Shown here in pieces: positions 41,724-50,422 of a stretch of DNA of 64,000 nt (positions are counted from its first letter, which is position 1; each line of letters opens with the position of its first letter). The DNA is from Candidatus Peregrinibacteria bacterium (GTDB taxonomy: Bacteria > Patescibacteriota > Gracilibacteria > Peribacterales > Peribacteraceae): positions 124,001 through 188,000 of the forward strand of contig JAUSFD010000010.1 in NCBI GenBank assembly GCA_030649955.1. Direction: 5' to 3'. Below the pieces are notes generated by a model. It had not been told where the DNA came from and made no database searches. It was given only the letters and a program-made list of their open reading frames with translations. Position numbers and translations under genes: made by a program.

Positions 41724-42223
41724 GGAATGCGGACGATGAACTCCTCCTCTGTATAGGGAGGAAGGTGGAGGGCGTAGTAGCCAGCAGGGGAGCTGGGCCA
41801 CTCGTGCCAGAGCAGCTCGATGGTGTTGTACTGTTTCCCGCGTGCGTGTTCACGATCCAGGAGGAGCATCCCCAGTTCGCGGTACTTCTCGCGCAGAGCG
41901 GGCAACTCCCCAGGGCGATCTCCCTCCACGGTCTTGAATGTCCGCATGTGCATGCGGATCGTGTTCCACCCCAGGCTCTGGGGGTAGTAGCGGCTGAGGT
42001 CGATCTCCTCCGTCGTCCCATCCTCTAGGATCCCGCGCGCAATGAGGGTGTCGTTCGTCGTCGAGTACCCCTGGTACGGCGCCATCGTCGCGTAGCTGAA
42101 GTGAATGAGGCTCAGGGGGATCAGTGGCAGGTGCCACGCGGTCATCGTGAAGAGGAACCCGGAGGAGACGATGAGCAGCGCACTCACGACGACGGCATGC
42201 TGGAGAACACGCACAGGACGCAT
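41720..42223 (-). CDS. Membrane-anchored protein coupled to HTTM gene
   Basis: The 167-residue protein has an N-terminal TM anchor (HAVVVSALLIVSSGFLFTMTA), probably uncleaved, and a soluble domain expected outside the membrane (GYSTTNDTLIARGILEDGTT; LDREHARGKQYNTIELLWHE). Paired HTTM and anchored proteins are found in other bacteria, where the second is often annotated as hypothetical. The overlap with the HTTM start suggests the two form a complex. No further function can be read. Confidence 0.65.
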   Translation of the reverse strand: MRPVRVLQHAVVVSALLIVSSGFLFTMTAWHLPLIPLSLIHFSYATMAPYQGYSTTNDTLIARGILEDGTTEEIDLSRYYPQSLGWNTIRMHMRTFKTVEGDRPGELPALREKYRELGMLLLDREHARGKQYNTIELLWHEWPSSPAGYYALHLPPYTEEEFIVRIP

Positions 42224-42417
42224 GGGGAGATTCTAGTCCTCTCACGGGCGATGCAGCGAGTGACTCGGAGACGGTGGAGTTCTGAGGGGTGGCAGAACGA
42301 CTTTTTTCGCTGGAGGTTGTATGGAAGTCCGTGTGCCTTCTTTTTCGTGCGTGCGCGCATCTCCCGCCCGAGAGTCGCACGGAGTGTGATGGAGTCACTA
42401 CCTTCCCCCCTCTTCCT

Positions 42418-45400
42418 ATGAAATCGCGAGACTATATTCCCAGCTTCGAACAGCTCGAAGAGAGAACGCTCATGGATGCTGCGCCCACACCCAGTGCGCT
42501 CCTGGCAGGGCAAATGCGCACTCTCATGGAGACTTCCATGCAGGTCAGCTACGAGCAGGCTGCGGGAGCGCAGCAGCGCGAGAGCGCCTCCGTCACGCCG
42601 TCGTTCTTCCTCTCCGCCGAGGGGAATGAAATCGTGCTCTACTACACCAACATGCCGACAGGCGTGCGTTGGGAAGTCGTGCAAGCAGGTGAAACGCGGC
42701 CCGGGTACAATATGATGCAGTCCACACTGTCTTCTGGCACGGGCACTGCGAGGATGAAGCTCGTCTCCGATATCAATCGCGAAGCTGAGTCCGTCTTCGT
42801 GCGCTTGAGCACGAACGCGCAGGTGGGGCCCCGCGTCTCCTTCCGCATCAACAGTGGGCAGATGGTTCGTCCTCCCACTGCCGATGTTCGTCAGGTGCCA
42901 GAGCTCACGTACATTCCCGGTCAGGGCATCACTGCCCCCTCCACAGCATCGCTGAACGCCCTCATGGCCGATGCCTACGCGATCGACGATGCGCTGCAGG
43001 TTGCGAATACCACACTCAGCCCTGCGGTTCAGCAAGCGACCGATATCTGCCGCCAGTACAAGTTCTACAACAAGGATGGCCGGTACTACGAAAATGATGT
43101 CGTGAGCGGCTCGAAGTGGTTCCAGAGTGGCCTCGATGATCAGTGGTTCCTCATGATGCCCGATGGCAAGATCTACCGCTTCGCGGGGAGGAGCTTAGGC
43201 GAGAGCACCCTTGTGGGGCAGGTGGATAGTGCGTATCACAAGGATCTGCCGAAGTTCTTCAGCCTCGCGTCTGCGTCCTCGACGACGACTGCGGCCCCAG
43301 CAGCGACGGAAGTGCCTGCCTATGAGAAGCAGGCGCTCGCTGTTCAGCAGCAGTACAAGTTCTACAACAAGGATGGCCGGTACTATGAGAACGATGTCGT
43401 AAGCGGCTCGAAGTGGTTCCAGAGCGGTCTCGATGACCAGTGGTTCCTCATGATGCCCGATGGCAAGATTTACAAGTTCGCCGGAAGAAGCCTTGGCGAG
43501 AGCACCCTCGTTGGGCAGGTGGATAGTGCGTATCACAAGGATCTCCCCAAGTTCTTCGCCCTCAGTGGGACTGTAACCACGCCGACAGTGCAAGCTCCCG
43601 TGGAAGCAGCTCCCCTCTCTGCGCTCGAGCAAGCGAAAGCCGTGCAGACGAAGTACAAGTTCTACAACAAGGACAATCGCTGGTACGAGAATGACATCGA
43701 GAAGGGAACGAAGTGGTTCCAGAGCGGATTGGATGATCAATGGTTCGTGATGATGCCGACGGGCAAGATCTACCGTTTCGCGGGAAGGAGCTTGGGTGAA
43801 AGCACCGTTGTTGCGACGGTGGATCCCGGCTACTACCCGGACATCACACGGCTCTTCAATGGCCTCGCCCCCCTTGCTGTCTCCTCTACGACGAGCAGCA
43901 CAACAACGGTGACGGCGGAGCCCGCACCGCGCACGTACACCTACGCACCGCTCTCCACGCAGAGCCTCATGTCGACTTTCCACGGGCAGCTCATGGAGGA
44001 TCTGAAGCTCTCCTCCTTCCCGCTCACCCCTCGCGACTACGCAGCCCGTGCGTACCCACAGTTCTTCGGCGCGAGTCCTGATCTCGATGCCCAGCATATC
44101 CACAACATGGCTGTGACAACGGCTCGAGAGGATACGTACAAGATCCACGGCCTCGAGGGGTGGTACACCCGACAGAGGGATGACATGGTGAAGGGGGCAG
44201 CGGAGGCGATGCGCTACGGCTACGAGATGATCTCGAATGCTGCAGAGGCTGCCTTTGCGGAGATCTACCTCGTCCGGACGGGCAAGCCGATCGCGTATCC
44301 CAAGCGTGTCGAGGAGATGCTCTCCAACCACCCGCACGCACGGGAAGTTGGTGACTACCTCCGCGGTGCGATGCCCACTGCCGCGGATCTGCGCGCTCTC
44401 GTGAACGCGAACTTCGACAAGCTCTACGACCGGCACATGGCGCTGATCAATGCGGAGAAGGGGATGAACAAGCAGATCCAAGATGTCTCGAATGCGCTCG
44501 CACCTTCCACCCTCACCGAAGCGGAGAAAGTCGCCCGCCTCCAAGAACTCAATCGCAACCAGATTTCCCTGGCCTGGCAGCAGATGCTCGCCTCTGGTCA
44601 AACACCACCCACATCGGGCACTGGTGAGACTGTCGCTACTGCACCGGCGGAGGATCCCCTCGATCAGCTCATGAAGTCGCTTACAGAAGCAGGGAAAGCC
44701 CAGCTCTTCAACCGCTTCAGCCAAGAATTGAATGCATTGGTGAGTATGCAGGTTGTGGGGACGGAGACCGTGGCGGGATTGGAGGGGGCAGCGGGGAATT
44801 TTTGTTCCCTTGTGAAAGATTCTTTTGCGAAAGCATTTAAGTCCCTTGACGGCAAAGCATTTCTCACGGGAGCAGTGGCCCTAGATGCGGCGATTCCGGG
44901 CCCTAGTGTGCAATTTTCTGCGAAGTTCCTCAATGCTCTGCTGAAGTCCAGTGTTGCAGAGTATTTTGTTACCGTTGGAAAAATGAGGGATTTAGCTGTG
45001 AAGAATGCAGTCCTGAGGAATGGAGCGAACCTCAATAGCCAAGAAGATTTGCTGAAGTATCACACCATTGGGTTCAGCAAATCAGTTCAAGAAATCACTC
45101 CAGAGTTTTTGCAGAGTAGTGAACTCCGATCAAAAGTATTCCTACACGTGAAGCCCAACAACACAGCAACTGTTGGCAAGATCGTCTTTGTTTTCCTTGG
45201 GAACTCTCAAACGCTTGGGGATGTGAATGCTGGAGTGTTTCAGCAAGCAGTGCTTCAAGCAAAATCAACTGGTGTGGAGACACTTATTTTCCGAGTGGGT
45301 AACTTAACGAATGAGCTCAAGAGCAATCTTGGTTTAGATGCGACCTTCAGTCTCCATCCAGAAGTGATTTTCAGTCATACGAAAAATATTGTTCAAGATA

Positions 45401-45855
45401 GACTCGCAAGACGTGGTGTATTTTCAGCTATGTCTCAGGCTCAAGAAGTCAATTGCGTTGCTTACAGTTGGGGAGTGGGGACAGCCGATAGACTGTTTGG
45501 TAATGAGAATGACAAGAAAGCACTGCTCGGGAGTGCAGTTTTGAATTCAGCAGCGTACATCGATGGTGTGTTACTGGGAATGGATGGCAGAGCGCAATCT
45601 GTGAGTCGCAGGCCTGCCGCGAACCATTTCTTCAATGTTTACCAACAGCACACAGCTACAGTGGAATACGATTTCGACCAAGCAAAGGAGATCGCCTACT
45701 TCGATATCTTGCAAGGTGAGCCAGCTAGAGGAGATTTCATTGCGGGTGCAGAGAATGCGCAGCAAAGTATGGGACTACAGTACACACACAACTCGATTGA
45801 TGAAGAAATGGGAGACGATGCCTTTCGGTTCATTATGGCTTCAATAAAACCTTAA
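42418..45855 (+). CDS. Large surface protein with LEERxL N-terminus and triple repeat
   Basis: From ATG 42418 the 1145-residue protein starts with a short basic leader and FEQLEERTLM (residues 10-19), very like the LExRxLL motif at the start of many planctomycete surface proteins. There is no ordinary signal peptide. Residues ~210-480 hold three repeats of about 70 residues (KFYNKDGRYYENDVVSG, KWFQSGLDDQWF, GKIYRFAGRSLGE). A helical region follows, and the last ~250 residues contain VNCVAYSWGVGTADRL, a lipase-like nucleophile-elbow sequence (not a strict GxSxG). Base composition becomes AT-richer from about 44750. Surface location is inferred. Confidence 0.75.
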   Translation: MKSRDYIPSFEQLEERTLMDAAPTPSALLAGQMRTLMETSMQVSYEQAAGAQQRESASVTPSFFLSAEGNEIVLYYTNMPTGVRWEVVQAGETRPGYNMMQSTLSSGTGTARMKLVSDINREAESVFVRLSTNAQVGPRVSFRINSGQMVRPPTADVRQVPELTYIPGQGITAPSTASLNALMADAYAIDDALQVANTTLSPAVQQATDICRQYKFYNKDGRYYENDVVSGSKWFQSGLDDQWFLMMPDGKIYRFAGRSLGESTLVGQVDSAYHKDLPKFFSLASASSTTTAAPAATEVPAYEKQALAVQQQYKFYNKDGRYYENDVVSGSKWFQSGLDDQWFLMMPDGKIYKFAGRSLGESTLVGQVDSAYHKDLPKFFALSGTVTTPTVQAPVEAAPLSALEQAKAVQTKYKFYNKDNRWYENDIEKGTKWFQSGLDDQWFVMMPTGKIYRFAGRSLGESTVVATVDPGYYPDITRLFNGLAPLAVSSTTSSTTTVTAEPAPRTYTYAPLSTQSLMSTFHGQLMEDLKLSSFPLTPRDYAARAYPQFFGASPDLDAQHIHNMAVTTAREDTYKIHGLEGWYTRQRDDMVKGAAEAMRYGYEMISNAAEAAFAEIYLVRTGKPIAYPKRVEEMLSNHPHAREVGDYLRGAMPTAADLRALVNANFDKLYDRHMALINAEKGMNKQIQDVSNALAPSTLTEAEKVARLQELNRNQISLAWQQMLASGQTPPTSGTGETVATAPAEDPLDQLMKSLTEAGKAQLFNRFSQELNALVSMQVVGTETVAGLEGAAGNFCSLVKDSFAKAFKSLDGKAFLTGAVALDAAIPGPSVQFSAKFLNALLKSSVAEYFVTVGKMRDLAVKNAVLRNGANLNSQEDLLKYHTIGFSKSVQEITPEFLQSSELRSKVFLHVKPNNTATVGKIVFVFLGNSQTLGDVNAGVFQQAVLQAKSTGVETLIFRVGNLTNELKSNLGLDATFSLHPEVIFSHTKNIVQDRLARRGVFSAMSQAQEVNCVAYSWGVGTADRLFGNENDKKALLGSAVLNSAAYIDGVLLGMDGRAQSVSRRPAANHFFNVYQQHTATVEYDFDQAKEIAYFDILQGEPARGDFIAGAENAQQSMGLQYTHNSIDEEMGDDAFRFIMASIKP
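43053..43860 (+). repeat. Three in-gene tandem-like repeats
   Basis: The 210-220-base unit beginning at the codons for KFYNKD occurs three times with spacers of roughly 80 bases. Copies one and two are nearly identical, including many synonymous positions, while the third is more diverged. This suggests recent duplication or gene conversion of the first two. Confidence 0.8.
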
Positions 45856-45892
45856 CAATGTCTCATTACGTGATACATTTTTGCTTTTCGCC

Positions 45893-45922
45893 GCGGTGGT
45901 CAGGGGCATCCCTGACCACCGC
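45893..45922. repeat. 13-bp perfect hairpin downstream of surface protein
   Basis: GCGGTGGTCAGGG (45893-45905), loop GCAT, CCCTGACCACCGC (45910-45922). The stem is perfect and GC-rich but has no T-tract on either side. It is about 37 bases beyond the stop at 45855. Confidence 0.65.
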
Positions 45923-45987
45923 CTGGGTTGGGAGAAGAATAGTGTTGTTCTCTTCCTACAATCCGCAATGATATTTTTTGCATCTGC

Positions 45988-48012
45988 ATGAAAAAGCTTT
46001 CACTCTCTACACTTTCGGGATCAATAATAGGCGCAGCGTCTGGTTATTTTCTTGCACCTATCCTCTGGAGTTACATTGTCGTGGACAATTTCTCCTTTGC
46101 TTTTCGCCTAGCCTGGACGCCATTCGCACATCTTTTTCTATGGGCTGGTTGCACATATATTGGAGTTGAATGGGCACAGTACATTGGATTGAAATTTGAG
46201 ATGCTTAAGGAATACGTATCATCTTCAAAGTGTCACATGAGGAAGGAGAAAAAATCTGCGATTATCTACAAATGCATTCTGGTCGCTATTGGGATTGTTT
46301 TGTATTTCCCAGTAGGGATTCTTATTCAAAGGAGAATGAAATTAGCCATTTGGATGTTTATCCAAGGAGACACGCCACTATCACTTATACAAGCAATCGG
46401 GCTTCTGCTCTTTGTTCTCTTGTTAACAAGCATTTTGGTTTATGCCTTCGTCAAACTTATTCACAATTTGTGTGTAGCAATTTGGCGTAAAGAAATTGCG
46501 AAGCTTCGACCACATTTCAGCCCAACTATGGTCAGCAACGTCGTTATATTATTACTGCTCGCTCGAGACAGTTACTCCGGAGTAAGAGTGTTTGCACTAC
46601 ATGTTTTGCAACAACAAAGCACAATACCATTATCGGACAGTCAAAGTAGAGCAGAAGCAGAACCGGTGCTTTCTGTGGAGGATTCAAGGAGAATATTCTT
46701 TGATCCATCAGAACAACCAAGTGCGTGGTTTAGTAGTGATTGTTCGATTGCAGCCTATGTCAGTAAGGATGAAAAAGATGATAGAGAGCTTATCGTTTTC
46801 TCAGACGGCAGTAGGAGCAAAAAATATCAGAAAATAGTCTTTGGCCCGATCTTCAATGAAGATGGTTCTCAATATGCTTTTGTTGCAGCGAAACAAACTG
46901 TCACCAGTCTGACCATCGTAACAAATCAGGGAGAGGGACCGTCTTTTAAGGATTTTGATGTACTGCCGTATTTCACTCCGCATGATCAACTAGTCTACGT
47001 GGGCAGATTGCATGACGACAGCGAAGTCTTGTACGTCAATTCTCTGCAGCAAGCCCACTATGACGATATCAATTCGAACTTCCAACCCGCGCATATATTC
47101 ATGACAGAAAACGAAAAGATACTCGCATTTGGCGGGAGTCGTGGAGATGAAAGATTTCTTGTGGTTGGTGAGCAAACAGAGAAAGGCTATTCGATGAAAG
47201 AAATGTACAAGCAAATTGTGAAGGATAATGAGTACACAGCTTTCGGGAATGTCGCTGTGAATGAAGAAAACACCTTTGTGGTAAACACAATTTACTCGTC
47301 AAAGGGATCCTCACTCATGATTAATGGGAAAATACAGGATACATTTGGGAAAGATTGGAGAGAAATTCGAGAACTTCTATTAGCTGAACGAACCAATGCA
47401 GTGGGTTATGTTGCAGAAGATAGCGAGGGGTATTTTTCTGTCGTATGGAATGAAAAGCTCATTGGAAAGTTTAATGGTGAGGCGGAAATCGCGATAAACA
47501 GCAATGGAACAGAATTAGCGTATTCCTACTACAATGTCCCCCGGAGTTTTCAGCTGGATTACTACGTTGTTCATGGTTGGCGGACCTATGGTCCGTATGA
47601 AAGAGTTCACGATCTTCAGTACATTCCCAATACAAACGAGATTGCGTTTGTATTTGAAATGAACGATCAGAGTTACACATTTTTTAGAGGCAAGATCTAT
47701 GGCCCCCACGGGAGAACTGTATTGCTTCAAGTAAGCCCTGGCGGGGAGATTTTTGCTCATCTTTCTACCGAGGATAACGCAAGTGGATTTGGTGTAAATA
47801 ACTACAATAGCTTCCATCCTGGCTACCATTCCAACTCGCAAGCATTGCTTGTTGCGGGGGCAGCTAAGAGGAAGAGTTTCAATGATGCAGCTCGCAGCTT
47901 CTATCACATACATTTTTCTCCCGATGCTAAATCTCTTCATTATTGTTCTTTTGCTGAGAACAAACTTTGGAAAGTACGTGAACCAGTTGATCCTTCAATC
48001 TCGGAGAGCTAG
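45988..48012 (+). CDS. Membrane protein with beta-propeller-like C-terminal domain
   Basis: The 674-residue protein has four or five TM helices in the first ~200 residues (GSIIGAASGYFLAPILWSYI; AIGLLLFVLLLTSILVYAFV). From about 240 to the end it is a series of short repeating beta blades of the WD40/PD40 or TolB look (GPIFNEDGSQYAFVAAK, SPGGEIFAHLSTEDN, HFSPDAKSLHYCSFAENK), which should lie on one side of the membrane as a propeller. The function is not evident. The gene is AT-richer than its 5' neighbour, suggesting transfer. Confidence 0.65.
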   Translation: MKKLSLSTLSGSIIGAASGYFLAPILWSYIVVDNFSFAFRLAWTPFAHLFLWAGCTYIGVEWAQYIGLKFEMLKEYVSSSKCHMRKEKKSAIIYKCILVAIGIVLYFPVGILIQRRMKLAIWMFIQGDTPLSLIQAIGLLLFVLLLTSILVYAFVKLIHNLCVAIWRKEIAKLRPHFSPTMVSNVVILLLLARDSYSGVRVFALHVLQQQSTIPLSDSQSRAEAEPVLSVEDSRRIFFDPSEQPSAWFSSDCSIAAYVSKDEKDDRELIVFSDGSRSKKYQKIVFGPIFNEDGSQYAFVAAKQTVTSLTIVTNQGEGPSFKDFDVLPYFTPHDQLVYVGRLHDDSEVLYVNSLQQAHYDDINSNFQPAHIFMTENEKILAFGGSRGDERFLVVGEQTEKGYSMKEMYKQIVKDNEYTAFGNVAVNEENTFVVNTIYSSKGSSLMINGKIQDTFGKDWREIRELLLAERTNAVGYVAEDSEGYFSVVWNEKLIGKFNGEAEIAINSNGTELAYSYYNVPRSFQLDYYVVHGWRTYGPYERVHDLQYIPNTNEIAFVFEMNDQSYTFFRGKIYGPHGRTVLLQVSPGGEIFAHLSTEDNASGFGVNNYNSFHPGYHSNSQALLVAGAAKRKSFNDAARSFYHIHFSPDAKSLHYCSFAENKLWKVREPVDPSISES

Positions 48013-48098
48013 TATTGTATGAAATGCCATTATTCCTCAAAGTAAGCCAAAATTTTAATGTGTACAAAGTGAAATAATGAAGTAAAGTGAATGTTTGC

Positions 48099-50366
48099 AT
48101 GGAATCCCTGCCCAGCAGCATCGAAACCTACCTTCTTGAGGCAGGGTTCTCTGGTACCGAGCTTGTCATTCTGAAGAAGCTTATGGAGGGTGAAGCGATG
48201 ACCTTGCGTGAGATCGCAGCGAAGACAGGAAAGAGTACGGGAGTCCTGGATCAAGCGATGAAGAAGCTCTTACAGAAGAAGATCGTCACAAAGGAGTGGA
48301 TCAACGATACGAATAAGTATGCTCTACGCTCGATCACAGCGATTGCGGAGTGGATCAACCAAGATATTACGCAGAAACATGCACTCATTGTGCGTAAGCA
48401 GCAGAACTTCGAATCCTTCATTGCGACTCTCAAGCGAGACCAGACACGACCGGAGATGGAGTACTTCGAGGGAGAGGAAGGGATGAAGAAGGCCTACATG
48501 CAGCTCCTGGAGATGGGCGAGGAGATGCTGCATTACTTCCCAGTGAAGACAACTGCAGAAGAAGATCCCCTACGAGATTTCCGTGTCGACTTCTTCCGTG
48601 ATCGACGTCGTCGTGGCATCTTCGCTCGTTACATCGTGCACAACACGCCACTGGGCAGACGTTTCCAATCGCGTGATCCTTTTGAGTACCGGAAGACAGT
48701 TCTCGTTTCCTCAGAGGAGTATCCCTTCACCTTCGAGCAGGTCATCGTGGGCAATACCTTCGCTTGCTTCAATCACGAAGAGAAGAAGGTGTGTTTCGTC
48801 CACTTCGCAGAACTCGCTCAGACAGAGCGGATCTTCTTCAAAGCGATTTGGAAGTTGCATACGGAACGCAATCCCCAAATGGAAGAGGCTCCAATCGTAA
48901 GAGATTTCGAACCAGAGAAGCCAGTAGTCCCCCTTCAAACGCGAACGCTGTCAGGAGTGCGAGAGTTTTTCTTGAGCAGGAAGAGCATTGCAACATTTTC
49001 AGGATTATTTCTTCTTGCAGCGATTATTACGTACGGTTTGTATCTAAACAACAAACGAATAATCACTCAAAGAATTCGAGATCAAATAACGTCAATTGCG
49101 GCAACAGGGGCATTACAGTTTTCTGCAACCGATCTTGATACATTACGTTCCGTGAATGATGTAACACGGATTGAATACAAGAAAGTGGTTGATCAGCTCA
49201 ACGCTATCAGGAATCAGAACAAAAATATTGTGTATGTGTATCTCATTCGTCCGACTACTGACCCTGCTTTTTTTGAATTCGTAGCCGACGCAGATGCTGT
49301 TGACCCCTATAAAGATGTGGATACGAACAAGGATGGAAAAATAGATGATGCAGATACTCTTGGGCTTCCAGGCATGAAATACGATATAGCTGGAATGGAT
49401 GTCTTAGAGGCAGGTGAATATGATGTACCAACTGCAAACCACAAACCCTACACAGATAAATGGGGGTCATTTGTTACCGGATATGCCCCAGTTGTTGATG
49501 ATAAGGGAAATATTTCAGCTCTGCTGAGCGTAGATGTATGGGCAGACGAGATACAACGTGTAAATGATAATACTTTTGTACCTTTACTGTACTTCATTGG
49601 ATTTTTTACTCTTTTTGTTTTCATCCGATTTGCGGCATTTAATAAGTCTCTTGCTAAAGAGTTAATTTACATTCTTCAGTTGAGGAAATTTGTAATCGTG
49701 TTATCATTTTGCGTCATGTTTTCACTATTGGTGACGTATGGAATATACCTAAAAACATTGGAATTAATGAAAAATGAAATTGGTGAAAGACTCATGTCGA
49801 TAGCAGCAACTGCAGCACCAACAATCGATGGAGAACAATTAGAAAATATTCGATTACCAAGAGATATGAGATCAGCAGCGTACCAGAAGATTTTCGACAA
49901 ACTGAATGAAATTCGTGATCACAATAAAGACATCAAATACGTCTATATTCTGCGTAAAACTGATGATCCAGAAGTATTCGAATTTGTTGTAGATGCAGAT
50001 TCAAATTACAACTTGCCTTTTCTTCAGGATAACAATCATGATGGAATACTCGATGAGGCAGATGAAGCTGTTGCACCAGGTGTTCGATATTATGACTCTC
50101 AAGAGAATTCTAACTTTTTACAAGGCTTCGAACATCCTTCTTATGAGAAAGATTTCTTTTCGGATCAATGGGGAACATTCTTGTCCGGATACGCCCCCAT
50201 CTTTTTCCAGGATGAAGCTGTGGCTGCCCTCGAAGTTGACATGGAGATAACAGATGCGATTCGATTGCTCCAAAATAGATTCACACCTTGGTTCTGGTTC
50301 CTTTCGATATTAGGTTCACTATTAGTAGTCTACTTTCTACTACAATATTTCTTAAGCAAACACTAA
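48099..50366 (+). CDS. Membrane-anchored TrmB-type regulator with two EF-hand-like sensor domains
   Basis: From ATG 48099 the 755-residue protein has a TrmB winged helix (residues ~5-75), a TrmB-like PLD-type domain (~115-260), a TM helix (~297-316), sensor domain 1 (~320-485), two TM helices (~493-515 and ~530-550), sensor domain 2 (~552-725) and a last TM helix. Sensor 1 has the loop D408-D419 (DTNKDGKIDDAD) and sensor 2 D644-D655 (DNNHDGILDEAD), both fitting the 12-residue EF-hand pattern. The sensors match those of the kinases at 8402 and 51680. The DNA-binding part is GC-richer than the sensor part. Confidence 0.85.
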   Translation: MESLPSSIETYLLEAGFSGTELVILKKLMEGEAMTLREIAAKTGKSTGVLDQAMKKLLQKKIVTKEWINDTNKYALRSITAIAEWINQDITQKHALIVRKQQNFESFIATLKRDQTRPEMEYFEGEEGMKKAYMQLLEMGEEMLHYFPVKTTAEEDPLRDFRVDFFRDRRRRGIFARYIVHNTPLGRRFQSRDPFEYRKTVLVSSEEYPFTFEQVIVGNTFACFNHEEKKVCFVHFAELAQTERIFFKAIWKLHTERNPQMEEAPIVRDFEPEKPVVPLQTRTLSGVREFFLSRKSIATFSGLFLLAAIITYGLYLNNKRIITQRIRDQITSIAATGALQFSATDLDTLRSVNDVTRIEYKKVVDQLNAIRNQNKNIVYVYLIRPTTDPAFFEFVADADAVDPYKDVDTNKDGKIDDADTLGLPGMKYDIAGMDVLEAGEYDVPTANHKPYTDKWGSFVTGYAPVVDDKGNISALLSVDVWADEIQRVNDNTFVPLLYFIGFFTLFVFIRFAAFNKSLAKELIYILQLRKFVIVLSFCVMFSLLVTYGIYLKTLELMKNEIGERLMSIAATAAPTIDGEQLENIRLPRDMRSAAYQKIFDKLNEIRDHNKDIKYVYILRKTDDPEVFEFVVDADSNYNLPFLQDNNHDGILDEADEAVAPGVRYYDSQENSNFLQGFEHPSYEKDFFSDQWGTFLSGYAPIFFQDEAVAALEVDMEITDAIRLLQNRFTPWFWFLSILGSLLVVYFLLQYFLSKH

Positions 50367-50422
50367 GTGCCGTAAACTTCTTTAAGAGCAACACGATGGT
50401 GTTGAGTGCGACTCTTTGCTAG

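Noticed and set aside
43195-44724. A 509-codon open frame on the minus strand
   Set aside because: It is antisense to the large surface-protein gene, whose repeats and codon pattern are clearly real. The antisense translation is unstructured and rich in Arg, His and Glu.
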